60,637 bases of DNA. It comes from Pseudomonadota bacterium. Lineage in GTDB: Bacteria > Pseudomonadota > Alphaproteobacteria > Rhizobiales > Hyphomicrobiaceae. This document shows, in pieces, positions 24,686 through 34,493 of the stretch. Each line of letters opens with the position of its first letter. The stretch's first letter is position 1. The notes beneath the pieces are model-generated. The model was not told the DNA's origin. It worked only from the letters and a program-made list of their open reading frames with translations, and did no database searches. The stretch spans positions 1-60,637 of the forward strand of contig JAEZRM010000101.1 in assembly GCA_023412805.1 (NCBI GenBank), read 5' to 3'. The translations under genes and the position numbers were made by a program.

Positions 24686-25167
24686 TCGAAGATCTCCTTC
24701 AGCAGGCCCTCGTAGCGGACCCTGATGATCTCGCCCCAGTCGTCGTCATCGGCGAGGTCGAGAACGTGGATGATGAGCACGTTGCCAGCCGGCTCATAGG
24801 CGACCCAGCTCGTTCCCGGCGTGGCTGTAATGATGCACGCGAGGACGGCGAGGCTGTAGTGAGAGCGCACGTTGAGCTGGATGCGGACGAAGCCCGGTGT
24901 ACGTTCGCGCTTGTCCTTGAAAACAAGGCGCGTGACGCGCACGTTCGACCGGATCATATCGACGAAGACTTCGAGGCCGAGCCGCATGATGATCCACAGC
25001 CGCCTGAAGAGCAGCGGCGGTGCATCGAGACGGACCAGAACCCAAGATCCGGCAATGGCGATCGCACTGCCAAGGAGGATCTGCGCGACTGAAAAACTTT
25101 CGTTGAGCAGTAGCCATGTGCCCAGCAGCATCGCGGAAATGACGGGAAATGGCAGCCATCGGCTCAT
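24682..25167 (-). CDS. mnhE: Mrp antiporter subunit E
   Basis: This 161-residue protein has N-terminal membrane helices (about 7-47) and a cytoplasmic alpha/beta domain ending in WVAYEPAGNVLIIHVLDL. It matches MrpE/PhaE. The open frame continues upstream to 26112, but that part is out of frame with the well-conserved mnhD and is a shadow. The ATG at 25167 overlaps the mnhD stop by 4 nt. Confidence 0.92.
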   Translation of the reverse strand: MSRWLPFPVISAMLLGTWLLLNESFSVAQILLGSAIAIAGSWVLVRLDAPPLLFRRLWIIMRLGLEVFVDMIRSNVRVTRLVFKDKRERTPGFVRIQLNVRSHYSLAVLACIITATPGTSWVAYEPAGNVLIIHVLDLADDDDWGEIIRVRYEGLLKEIFE

Positions 25168-26801
25168 GGCTTGACCTCCCCTGGCGCAGGTATGGTCGGT
25201 GTTTTCGCCTGTACGGCGCCGATGTATGGCCGGCCCAGCTCCAGCCCGCTGGCCGTCGCTTGCATGAAGCGCATGACGGGCCCGGCCTGCACGGTGAGCG
25301 CGATGCAGAGAAAGAGAAGGATGGCAACCGCGCCGAGCTCGACACTGCGGACCTGCGGCAGCTCGCGCTCCGTGAATGTCCAGAACGTGCGTATGCCGGC
25401 GCGGGTCACGGCAACGATCGTCGCGAAGCCCGAGATCAGAATGACAGCGAGTAGTATCCAGCCTTGCAACGAAATGGTGCCGCCCCCCGTCAGCCAGTGC
25501 TGATCGAGCAGGCTGCTGAGAATAGCGAACTTCGCGATGAAGCCCGAGAGCGGCGGCAGGCCGGAGAGCAGCAGCGCGCAGGCAAGAAACGCGACGCCGA
25601 GCACGGCCAGGAGCGCAGGGATCGCGACGCCGACGACCTCCGCCTCGTCGAATTCTCCCTCTTCCTCCGCGCCGTAGGCTTCCAATGTTACGGCGAGGAC
25701 GTCGTCGGCGGGCGTTCGGCCGCGCTCCACGAGCTCGATGAGCAGGAAGAACGCGGCGACCGTCAACGTGGAGCTGACAAGGTAGTATAACGCTGCGGTG
25801 GTCATGCCGGTGCCGCCGAGCCCGATAGCGGCCAGCATAGTCCCCGAGGAAACCAGCACGCTGTATCCCGCGAGGCGGCCCATGTCTTGTGACGCCAGCA
25901 TTCCGATCGCGGCAAAGCACATGGTCGCGATGCCGATCGTGAACAGCCAGCCCTCGGCGAAAAGCATAGTCTCTCCGCCGGATGCCTCTGTCGTAATCGA
26001 TCCGAGACGGAGAATGACGTATATGCCCACCTTGGTCATGACCGCGAAGAGTGCCGCCACAGGCGCACTTGCTGCGGCGTAGAGTGTCGGCAGCCAGAAG
26101 CCGAGTGGCCATGCCGCGGCCTTGACGAGGAACGCGACGCCGAGGATCGAGGCCCCGATATCGAATAGGCGCCGCTCGGAAGGATCGAGGAGCGGGATAC
26201 GTTCGCCGAGTGCGGCCATGTTGAGCGTGCCGGCGGTGCCGTAGATCAAGCTGACGCCGATGAGGAAGAGCGTGGCCGACGCGAGATTGACCACGATGTA
26301 GTGCAGGCTCGCGCTGACACGCGCACGTCCCGAGCCATGGAGTGCCAATCCATATGACGCGGCGAGCAGCACTTCGAAGAACACGAAGAGATTGAACAGG
26401 TCGCCGGTCAGAAAGGCGCCGTTCAGTCCCATGAGGAGGAACTGGAAGAGCGGATGGAAGAAGCTACCCGCGCGATGCCAGGAGGCCAACGCGAAGAGGA
26501 GAGCCGCACAGGCGAGCGTGGCCGTGAGCACCAGCATCAAGGCCGCGAGACGGTCGGCGACCAGCACGATGCCGAAGCTCGCCGGCCAGTTGCCGAGGAG
26601 GTAGACCTTGACGGTTTGCGCCGGCTCCGGCGCCGCGCTCGAGATGAGAAGCGTGATGGCAACCGCAAGCAACGAGAGCGTCGAGAGGATGCTGATCGCG
26701 GCAATGGCCTCGCGGCGACGGCCGTCGAGCAGCAGCATGAGCCCGCCGGCAATCAGCGGGATGATGATCGGCGCGATGATGAGGTGGTCGGCGAGTATCA
26801 C
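25164..26801 (-). CDS. mnhD: Mrp antiporter subunit D (NuoN/NuoM-like)
   Basis: This 545-residue polytopic protein has about 14 membrane helices and belongs to the proton-translocating family shared with complex I. The acidic residue of LFVFFEVLLAASYGL matches the conserved glutamate of antiporter-like subunits. It forms, with MnhA, the ion-translocating core. It overlaps mnhC by 4 nt upstream and mnhE by 4 nt downstream. A hydrophilic acidic loop (EAYGAEEEGEFDEAE) near residue 380 is a slightly unusual insertion. Confidence 0.94.
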   Translation of the reverse strand: MILADHLIIAPIIIPLIAGGLMLLLDGRRREAIAAISILSTLSLLAVAITLLISSAAPEPAQTVKVYLLGNWPASFGIVLVADRLAALMLVLTATLACAALLFALASWHRAGSFFHPLFQFLLMGLNGAFLTGDLFNLFVFFEVLLAASYGLALHGSGRARVSASLHYIVVNLASATLFLIGVSLIYGTAGTLNMAALGERIPLLDPSERRLFDIGASILGVAFLVKAAAWPLGFWLPTLYAAASAPVAALFAVMTKVGIYVILRLGSITTEASGGETMLFAEGWLFTIGIATMCFAAIGMLASQDMGRLAGYSVLVSSGTMLAAIGLGGTGMTTAALYYLVSSTLTVAAFFLLIELVERGRTPADDVLAVTLEAYGAEEEGEFDEAEVVGVAIPALLAVLGVAFLACALLLSGLPPLSGFIAKFAILSSLLDQHWLTGGGTISLQGWILLAVILISGFATIVAVTRAGIRTFWTFTERELPQVRSVELGAVAILLFLCIALTVQAGPVMRFMQATASGLELGRPYIGAVQAKTPTIPAPGEVKP

Positions 26802-27142
26802 GATTCCCGCTCCACACTATCGACGTGATCGCTGCCGGAGAGCCCTCGCGCGACGAGTATGACCACAAGAAACAGGGCGGTCATTGCAAAGCTGATGACA
26901 ATCGCGGTGAGCACGAGTGCCTGCGGCAACGGGTCGACGTAGCGCGCGAGATCGCCGGCTTGCGATGAATCGAGCACGGGCGGTGCGCCGACGCGCAGCC
27001 GCCCCATGCCGAAGATGAAGAGATTGACCGCGTAGGACAGCAGCGAAAGCCCGATGATCACTTGAAAGGTGCGCGGGCGCAGAAGCAGCCATATGCCTGA
27101 TCCGGCCAGAACACCGATGGTGCTCGCGATGACGAGTTCCAT
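26798..27142 (-). CDS. mnhC: Mrp antiporter subunit C (NuoK-like)
   Basis: This 114-residue protein has three membrane helices and is homologous to NuoK of complex I. Recognisable features are GSGIWLLLRPRTFQVIIGLSLL and the end-of-helix region DPLPQALVLTAIVIS. It is coupled to mnhD (4-nt overlap), and its first base is shared with the last base of the mnhA stop codon. Confidence 0.94.
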   Translation of the reverse strand: MELVIASTIGVLAGSGIWLLLRPRTFQVIIGLSLLSYAVNLFIFGMGRLRVGAPPVLDSSQAGDLARYVDPLPQALVLTAIVISFAMTALFLVVILVARGLSGSDHVDSVERES

Positions 27143-30063
27143 CAGGTCGCTCCTTCTGCAGACTGTGCGGCTTTACTGGTCGTGCGACTGACGCGGATCG
27201 ACTGATGGGCGATCGCTATGAGCATGAGAACGGTCGCTCCGAGGACCAGTGCGAAGACGCCGAGGTCGAAAAGCAGAGCTGAAGCCATCGGCAAGCGACC
27301 GAGAACGGGAAGATCCACGTACTGGAAGGACGACGTGAGGAATGGCCGGCCGAAGTAGGCCGCGCCAACACCTGTGCCGCCGGCCGCCAACAGGCCGAAG
27401 CCGATCCAGCGTACTGGCAGCACTGTCAGGCGATCTTCGACCCACCGTGCGCCGCCGGCGATGTATTGAAGAATGAAGGCAATGGCGAAGGTCAGCCCGG
27501 CGACGAAGCCACCGCCCGGAAGATCGTGCCCGCGCATGAAGAGGAACATCGCCATCATGGCGACGACGGGGAACAGAAGCCGCATGATGAGGCCGGGCAC
27601 GATCATGTAGTGGGCCGAGATCGGTTCCTTGCTCAGCTGATCGTGCGCGGCGTCGAACTCGTTCTGGAAACGCTTTTGCTCAGGGAGCACGACGCTGTCC
27701 CGCGCCGGACGGAAGCGGCGGAGCAGCGCGTAGACCGTGATTGCGACGATCCCGAGCACGGCGATCTCGCCGAGCGTGTCGAAGCCTCTGAAGTCGACGA
27801 GAATGACGTTGACGACGTTCCGGCCGCCGCCTTCCGTGTAGGCCTTCTCGAGGAAGTTCGCGGAGATGGTAAAGGACTGCGGTCGCGTCATGACGGCATA
27901 GGACAGCGCCGCCAAGCCCGCACCGCCGACAGCGGCGATCGCGAAGTCGCGGATGCGCCGCGCTAGAATTGACGCGGTGGTCGTCCGTTCGACTGCCTCC
28001 TCCCGCCGCTTCGGCAGCCATCTGAGGCCGAGGAGCAGAAGCACGGTCGTCACGATCTCGACGAGGAGCTGGGTCATCGCCAGATCCGGCGCGGAAGCCC
28101 ACGCAAAGGTTATGCACGTCGAAAGTCCTGCGCCGCCCATGAGGATCACGGCCGCAAGGCGATGGAACTTCGCCTGTTGGGCCGCTCCCAAGGCGCAGAA
28201 ACATCCGACGATCCAAACGAGGAGGAAGCTCCTGTCGATCTCATTCAGCCGTGGGAGATGAATGTCGATCAAGCCCTTGGACAGCGGCCAGAGCGCTGCG
28301 AGTATCGTGACGCAGAGCAGAAGCACGATCTGGGGCTGCAGTCGTGTCGAGCCCAATGATTTCACGAGCGCCGTTGCACCGCGCCACGACGCGAGCGCGA
28401 CGGCACGCTCGAATATGCGCTGTCCTTTGAGATGGCGCAGGATCGGCGCGCCTTCCACATTGCCTGCGAGGTACTTCTGCAGGACGGCATAGATTGCGAT
28501 GCCACCGACGAGGGCGAGCAGGCTCATCCAAAGTGCCGGCGTGAAACCGTGCCAAACGGCAAGGCTGTACTCCGGTGTCGAACCCCCGAGTACGGCACGC
28601 ACGGCAATGTCGAGAAAGCCGCCGACTGTTATCTGCGGGGCAATGCCGACAAGGACGCATGTGAGCACGAGAAAACCGATCGGAAGCAGCATCCAGAGGA
28701 CGGGATCGTGCGGCTTGCGCGGCAGATCGGTTGCCGGCGGTCCGAAGAACACCTGATGGATGAGACGCAGGGAATAGGCGACACTGAACATGCCGGCGAG
28801 CGTGGCAAGATAGGGCAACGCATCGTCCAGGGCCGAAGAGACGTGCGTCTCGACCGTCTCGGCGAAAAACATCTCCTTCGACAGAAAGCCGTTGAGCAGC
28901 GGCACACCCGCCATCGCGGCGGCGGCCACCATCGCCAGGATGGCGGTGATCGGCATGGCGCGGAAGAGGCCGCCCAGCCGGCGCACGTCGCGCGTGCCAG
29001 CTTCGTGGTCGATGATGCCGGCGGCCATGAACAGCGAGGCCTTGAAGGTCGCGTGGTTCATAATGTGGAAGATGGCTGCGACCGCCGCCAGCGGGCTGCC
29101 GAGCCCGAGCAGCAGCGTGATCAGCCCGAGATGACTGATGGTGGAATAGGCGAGCAGGCCTTTGAGGTCCTGCTGGAACAGCGCGAGGAATGCGCCGAGC
29201 AGCAGCGTCGTGGCGCCGAGCGTCGTGAAAATCCAGAACCAGGCGTCGTGCCCGGCCATCACCGGCCATAGGCGCGCCAGCAGGAAGACGCCCGCCTTCA
29301 CCATGGTTGCAGAATGCAGGTACGCCGAGACGGGCGTGGGCGCTGTCATCGCGCGCGGCAACCAGAAATGAAACGGGAACTGCGCGCTCTTGGTCAGCAC
29401 GCCGGCAGCGATCAGGAGAAGGGTCGGCAGATAGAGCGGATGGGCGGTGACGGCGTTGGCGGAGCGGAAGACGACGTCGAGGTCGTAGCTGCCGACGATC
29501 TGGCCGAGCAGGAGCATTCCCGCCAGCAGGCAGAGGCCGCCCGCCGCCGTCCCGGTGAGCGTTATGCGTGCGCCTTCGCGGGCATTCTGATTGTGGTGCC
29601 AATAGGCAATGAGGAGAAACGAGTAGAGGCTCGTGAGCTCCCAGAAGAACACGATCTGGATGAGATTTCCCGACATGACGATGCCGAGCATCGCGCCCAT
29701 GAAGCCCAGCAGGAAGGAGAAGAACCGCGGGACCGGATCGTCCGGAGACATGTAGTAGCGCGCATAAAGGATGACGAGCAGGCCGATTGCGCAGACCAGA
29801 ACGACGAACGCCCAGGCGAAGCCGTCGAGGCGGAGGACGAAGTTCAGCCCCAACTGCGGCAGCCACTCGAACTCGGCGCGGACGACTGAGCCTCCGGCTA
29901 TGGGCGCAAAGAAGCTGGCGGCGATGGCGAGGCCCGCGAGCGCAACGCTGGCTGCAAGCCATGCTTCGGCATTTCTGGCATTTGTCGGTAGGAAAGCTGC
30001 GACGAGGCTGCCGGCGAACGGCAATACGATCAAGGCGGTGAGTAGAATGACGTCGATCGACAT
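27142..30063 (-). CDS. mnhA: Mrp antiporter fused subunits A and B
   Basis: This 973-residue membrane protein joins a NuoL-like MnhA (about 1-780) to an MnhB domain (about 800-960, with FLFMRGHDLPGGGFVAGL). The fusion makes this a group-2, six-gene Mrp system, as in the Sinorhizobium pha operon, which exports K+ in alkaline conditions; other Mrp systems export Na+. Sequence alone does not fix the ion. The N-terminal half carries the expected charged membrane residues, for example in WELTSLYSFLLI. It is the first antiporter gene of the operon, 128 nt after the IIA-type gene. Confidence 0.94.
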   Translation of the reverse strand: MSIDVILLTALIVLPFAGSLVAAFLPTNARNAEAWLAASVALAGLAIAASFFAPIAGGSVVRAEFEWLPQLGLNFVLRLDGFAWAFVVLVCAIGLLVILYARYYMSPDDPVPRFFSFLLGFMGAMLGIVMSGNLIQIVFFWELTSLYSFLLIAYWHHNQNAREGARITLTGTAAGGLCLLAGMLLLGQIVGSYDLDVVFRSANAVTAHPLYLPTLLLIAAGVLTKSAQFPFHFWLPRAMTAPTPVSAYLHSATMVKAGVFLLARLWPVMAGHDAWFWIFTTLGATTLLLGAFLALFQQDLKGLLAYSTISHLGLITLLLGLGSPLAAVAAIFHIMNHATFKASLFMAAGIIDHEAGTRDVRRLGGLFRAMPITAILAMVAAAAMAGVPLLNGFLSKEMFFAETVETHVSSALDDALPYLATLAGMFSVAYSLRLIHQVFFGPPATDLPRKPHDPVLWMLLPIGFLVLTCVLVGIAPQITVGGFLDIAVRAVLGGSTPEYSLAVWHGFTPALWMSLLALVGGIAIYAVLQKYLAGNVEGAPILRHLKGQRIFERAVALASWRGATALVKSLGSTRLQPQIVLLLCVTILAALWPLSKGLIDIHLPRLNEIDRSFLLVWIVGCFCALGAAQQAKFHRLAAVILMGGAGLSTCITFAWASAPDLAMTQLLVEIVTTVLLLLGLRWLPKRREEAVERTTTASILARRIRDFAIAAVGGAGLAALSYAVMTRPQSFTISANFLEKAYTEGGGRNVVNVILVDFRGFDTLGEIAVLGIVAITVYALLRRFRPARDSVVLPEQKRFQNEFDAAHDQLSKEPISAHYMIVPGLIMRLLFPVVAMMAMFLFMRGHDLPGGGFVAGLTFAIAFILQYIAGGARWVEDRLTVLPVRWIGFGLLAAGGTGVGAAYFGRPFLTSSFQYVDLPVLGRLPMASALLFDLGVFALVLGATVLMLIAIAHQSIRVSRTTSKAAQSAEGAT

Positions 30064-30191
30064 GCTCGCCGAGTGGCCTTCCGAATTTGATGGCTGTGGG
30101 CCGATGGATTTGCACAGCAGTCACGGAGGGCGCGCCTTCTGTGCAGGCTCCACTTTAGCGTTGCGGAAGAGGCGTCTGCAAACGCGAACGA

Positions 30192-30683
30192 CTAGCTTTC
30201 ACCGGGACGTGGTGTCGCTTCGGTGGTTGCGTCGGCGAGAATTTCTCGGATCTCGGCGCGACTTGAGGCTTTTCTGACCTCCTGCAGCAGTGTCTCCGCG
30301 CGCAATGTTTTGCACAGCCCGCCCAAGGTCGCGAGCAATCCGCTTCGCTTGTCGCTCGGCCAGACGAGAACAAAGACGAGGTCGACCGGATTGTTATCCG
30401 AGGCGCCGAAGGAGATGGGATGAGCGAGACGGAAGCAGACGGCAGCCGGCGCAGCGAGACCGTCAATGCCCGCGTGAGGAACGGCGATGCCGTGACCGAT
30501 GGCCGTCGCGCCGAGCTTCTCGCGATCGGTCAGCGCTTTCAGCACAACGTCCTGCGCGAGGCCGGTGGTGCGGCCGAAATGTTCCGCGGCGGCAGCGAGA
30601 AGCGCGGCCTTGTTGTCGAGGGCGGCATCGAGAAATACATCTTCGTCGTGCAGGATTTTGGTGAGACTGACAGCTTCTGGCAT
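30192..30683 (-). CDS. PTS IIA-type (nitrogen-PTS-like) phosphocarrier
   Basis: This 163-residue protein is a fructose/mannitol-type IIA domain close to PtsN. The phospho-accepting histidine is H70 in HGIAVPHAG, and LVFVLVWPS is a typical core strand. IIA(Ntr) proteins regulate K+ transporters and kinases by direct binding, in a phosphorylation-dependent way. It sits directly upstream of the Mrp operon on the same strand, so a regulatory subunit or sensor for the antiporter is a reasonable inference. The long upstream ORF is not used: GGGAGGTG lies just before the ATG at 30683. No EIIB or EIIC gene is nearby. Confidence 0.85.
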   Translation of the reverse strand: MPEAVSLTKILHDEDVFLDAALDNKAALLAAAAEHFGRTTGLAQDVVLKALTDREKLGATAIGHGIAVPHAGIDGLAAPAAVCFRLAHPISFGASDNNPVDLVFVLVWPSDKRSGLLATLGGLCKTLRAETLLQEVRKASSRAEIREILADATTEATPRPGES

Positions 30684-30952
30684 ATGCACCTCCCAGACGA
30701 AGCTTAAGGTCACGCGCCGGACGCGGAGCTTGATGTGCGGCGCACCAGAAGCGCATTGCACGACAAAGTCGGCCCAAGCTTCTTGAGGGCACGTTGGCCA
30801 TGGGCCGGTCACCACCGTCGCTTTTTGTGGTGCTTCCCTTCCTTGCCACACCTAAGGCACTGCGTTGGCAAATTCAACCGCAGCGTACCCATCGTGGGCT
30901 GCTTGAAACACCGTCAAAAAACTTCGGTAAATCAGGTGTCATGGAAGCGGAG

Positions 30953-31028
30953 TGGTGGAGCCGAGGGGAATCGAACCCCTGACCTCTGCAGTGCGATTGC
31001 AGCGCTCTCCCATCTGAGCTACGGCCCC
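30953..31028 (-). tRNA. tRNA-Ala (anticodon CGC)
   Basis: The minus strand folds into a complete cloverleaf: acceptor GGGGCCG with CGGCTCC, D-arm GCTC...GAGC, anticodon stem CTGCA/TGCAG with loop ATCGCAC (anticodon CGC, codon GCG), and T-arm AGGGG-TTCGATT-CCCCT. The 3' CCA is encoded (30953-30955). It is 76 nt long, with no intron and no neighbouring integrase or duplicated 3' end. Confidence 0.97.
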
Positions 31029-31064
31029 GAGGCGACCCCAAAAGGCAACCTGCAGGTCGCGGCT

Positions 31065-31093
31065 GGTTTAGAGACAGCGGCCGAAAGTGTCAA
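31065..31093 (-). promoter_or_regulatory. Promoter of tRNA-Ala
   Basis: On the minus strand a perfect -35 box TTGACA (31093-31088) is followed after exactly 17 nt by TAAACC (31070-31065) as a -10. The start would fall about 30 nt before the mature tRNA, a normal 5' leader. This is the best sigma-70-type promoter I can see in the window. Confidence 0.6.
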
Positions 31094-31620
31094 CACAGTC
31101 CAAGGGCGCGCGCTGCGTCCTCGCCCTCGGTGCTCCCACCGAAGAAGCGTACGAACGGCAGGCGTTCATGGTCATGGCGGCCGACGCCGCCACGCTGAAG
31201 ATCGAAAGGCGGACGCACCGGAAAGACGCTTTTGCGTGCGCCATGTGCCGCTAACTCCCATATCAGAGCGGCAAATCGACCAAGAAGTGCCGAAAACCCC
31301 CATTTTCGTGCTGTTTTTGCTTTCCCATCATCACTAACATGCGTTATCCGGCTGCCTGCGCGTTGAGTCGCTGAGTGTTGCGCGATGCGGCAACGTGCAG
31401 CCAGAGCCGAACGGGAGGGTATGAAATGCTCTCACTTCGACGGTTCTCGGCGACGGGCAGAAAGCTGGACGGGAAGCCAGCAGCCAGGGCTCGTGGACGT
31501 TGCCTCGGCCGATCAAGCGGCCACCCTGCAGGGGGCGGCAGGCGGGCGTCCGCAGTACGGTTGGCCGAAGTAAGCGGTGCTTTTCACACCAAGACTTAAG
31601 TTGAACCCAGGAGGCACAAT
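31094..31620. other. Intergenic region between tRNA-Ala and the HU-like gene
   Basis: About 530 nt contain no convincing gene. A GTG-started 55-codon frame (31087-31254) overlaps the tRNA promoter. A 50-codon frame from ATG 31421 has GGGAGGG only 1-3 nt before it. Neither shows family features. The region must hold the promoter and leader of the HU-like gene; an AT-richer stretch at about 31299-31335 is a candidate. Confidence 0.35.
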
Positions 31621-31956
31621 ATGGCGAAAGCGGCGAGCAAGGCAGCGGCGAAAGCACCTGCGAAGGCACCTGCGAAAGTAGTGACGGTGACGATGCGCGA
31701 TCTCGGCACGGCACTGGCGGAGGCGCACGAGCTGCCGAAGAAGCAGGGGGTCGAGATTCTCGCGCAGACCGTCGAGATGATCACCAAGCACCTCAAGAAG
31801 GGCTCGCGCGTTCGTCTTGCCGGCCTCGGCATCCTCCAGGTGCGCAAGCGGCCGGCCCGCCTCGGCCGCAACCCTGCGACCGGCGAGCAGATCAAGATCA
31901 AGGCCAGCAAGAAGGTTGCTTTCCGCGCGGCCAAGGAACTCAAGGAATCGATCTGA
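31621..31956 (+). CDS. HU/IHF family DNA-binding protein
   Basis: This 111-residue histone-like protein has an Ala/Lys-rich N-terminal tail (about 2-20) and then a complete HU fold. The DNA-binding arm carries RPARLGRNPATGEQI (about 78-92), with the intercalating-proline region intact. The tail resembles the basic extensions of some bacterial HU proteins and could tune non-specific DNA binding. AGGAGG precedes the start ideally. The gene is monocistronic and ends at a shared bidirectional terminator. Confidence 0.9.
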   Translation: MAKAASKAAAKAPAKAPAKVVTVTMRDLGTALAEAHELPKKQGVEILAQTVEMITKHLKKGSRVRLAGLGILQVRKRPARLGRNPATGEQIKIKASKKVAFRAAKELKESI

Positions 31957-31977
31957 TTCCTCCTGCCAGAGGGCACG

Positions 31978-32007
31978 AAAAAAGCCGCGGTAACGCGGCT
32001 TTTTTTT
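31978..32007. terminator. Bidirectional terminator between HU-like and helicase genes
   Basis: AGCCGCG (31983-31989) pairs with CGCGGCT (31994-32000) around a GTAA loop. An A-run lies before it and eight T residues after (32000-32007). The hairpin can end the HU-like transcript on the plus strand and the DEAD-box helicase transcript coming from the other side. Confidence 0.85.
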
Positions 32008-32072
32008 GTTGGCTGCAGTGGTGCGAACTCGGCCTTCAACTCAGCCGGATGCACGTACTGCACTGTGATTGG

Positions 32073-33782
<1,710 letters not shown>

Positions 33783-33908
33783 CAAGAACCTCCGTCACTG
33801 CGTTCGGTCGCGCCTGGGCCTCCGCAGAGAAGGCGGCGCATTCATTATGAGCGCAGGGAAAGGCGGGCTACTCGTTTAACGAGCTAATCAAACGGTACCG
33901 ATGTCGAG

Positions 33909-34053
33909 AAAAGGGATCAATGAAATGCGATCCCCTGCGCCCGACAGGGTGTTCCCTGCCACAAACGATTACCCAGAACAAGGAAATTACTGTCGCAGCA
34001 GGCTTCCTTACCAAGGTTTTAGGCTGCTTTTGAGCCGCAGCACGGCTCTTTTT
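33909..34053 (+). ncRNA. Candidate structured RNA or attenuator with terminator
   Basis: Several hairpins stand in a row: GGGATC/GATCCC (33913-33918 with 33929-33934), CAGGG/CCCTG (33945-33949 with 33954-33958), AAGGAA/TTCCTT (33980-33985 with 34004-34009) and a terminator GAGCCG/CGGCTC followed by TTTTT (34032-34053). GCTGC at 34023-34027 can instead pair with GCAGC at 34037-34041 and would break the terminator stem. No protein gene lies in front of this terminator. It is either a small RNA or a leader controlling the DUF6460 gene that starts 119 nt later. Confidence 0.4.
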
Positions 34054-34171
34054 ACGGGGCTGCCGTCCCCGCACGGGACATAGCACTTGCCTGAAAGGCC
34101 GGGGGCGGTAGATGTTCCGCCGTGTCGCCGCTCAGATGGCTGATCGACGGCAAAGGTGCTGGAGACCCCGA

Positions 34172-34456
34172 ATGGATCGCAATCGCATTTTTGGCGGCAA
34201 CCCCCTGGCCGTGATCATCCGGCTGGTGGTGATCTCGATCATCGTCGGGGTGGTGCTCTCGGCCCTCAACATCCGGCCGGATGAGATCTTCTACCACATC
34301 CGCCGCTTGATAGAGCGGTTGTCGGAGCTCGGTTTCGATTGGGTGGAAAGCGTATTCCGGTGGTTCCTGATGGGCGCGGTGATTGTCATACCGATCTGGC
34401 TCATTGTTCGCTTTTTCGGCCTTTTCTCCAACAAGCCCGACGACAATCGTCGCTAA
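34172..34456 (+). CDS. DUF6460-type small membrane protein
   Basis: This 94-residue protein has two hydrophobic segments (about 10-31 and 60-82) around a short amphipathic stretch containing DEIFYHIRRLIERL, and ends in a charged tail. It matches a small conserved alphaproteobacterial membrane family of unknown function. GGAG about 8 nt before the ATG at 34172 sets the start. The MATE gene follows 37 nt later and may share the transcript. Confidence 0.65.
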   Translation: MDRNRIFGGNPLAVIIRLVVISIIVGVVLSALNIRPDEIFYHIRRLIERLSELGFDWVESVFRWFLMGAVIVIPIWLIVRFFGLFSNKPDDNRR

Positions 34457-34493
34457 GTCGACGGCCCGCGCGGCCGTTCGGGAAAACCAATCA

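Noticed and set aside
25168..26112. N-terminal extension of mnhE
   Set aside because: The extended frame overlaps mnhD, and MnhE similarity begins only at 25167.
28241..30124. 627-codon minus-strand frame overlapping mnhA
   Set aside because: It is a frame shadow of the clearly conserved mnhA.
30953..31028. Integrative element at the tRNA gene
   Set aside because: There is no integrase, no duplicated tRNA end and no composition change on either side.
31087..31254. Small GTG-started gene of 55 codons
   Set aside because: It begins inside the -35 box of the tRNA promoter, lacks a ribosome site and shows no family similarity.
31421..31573. 50-codon gene ahead of the HU-like gene
   Set aside because: The purine-rich tract is too close to the ATG and the product has no recognisable features; it is left as unexplained leader.
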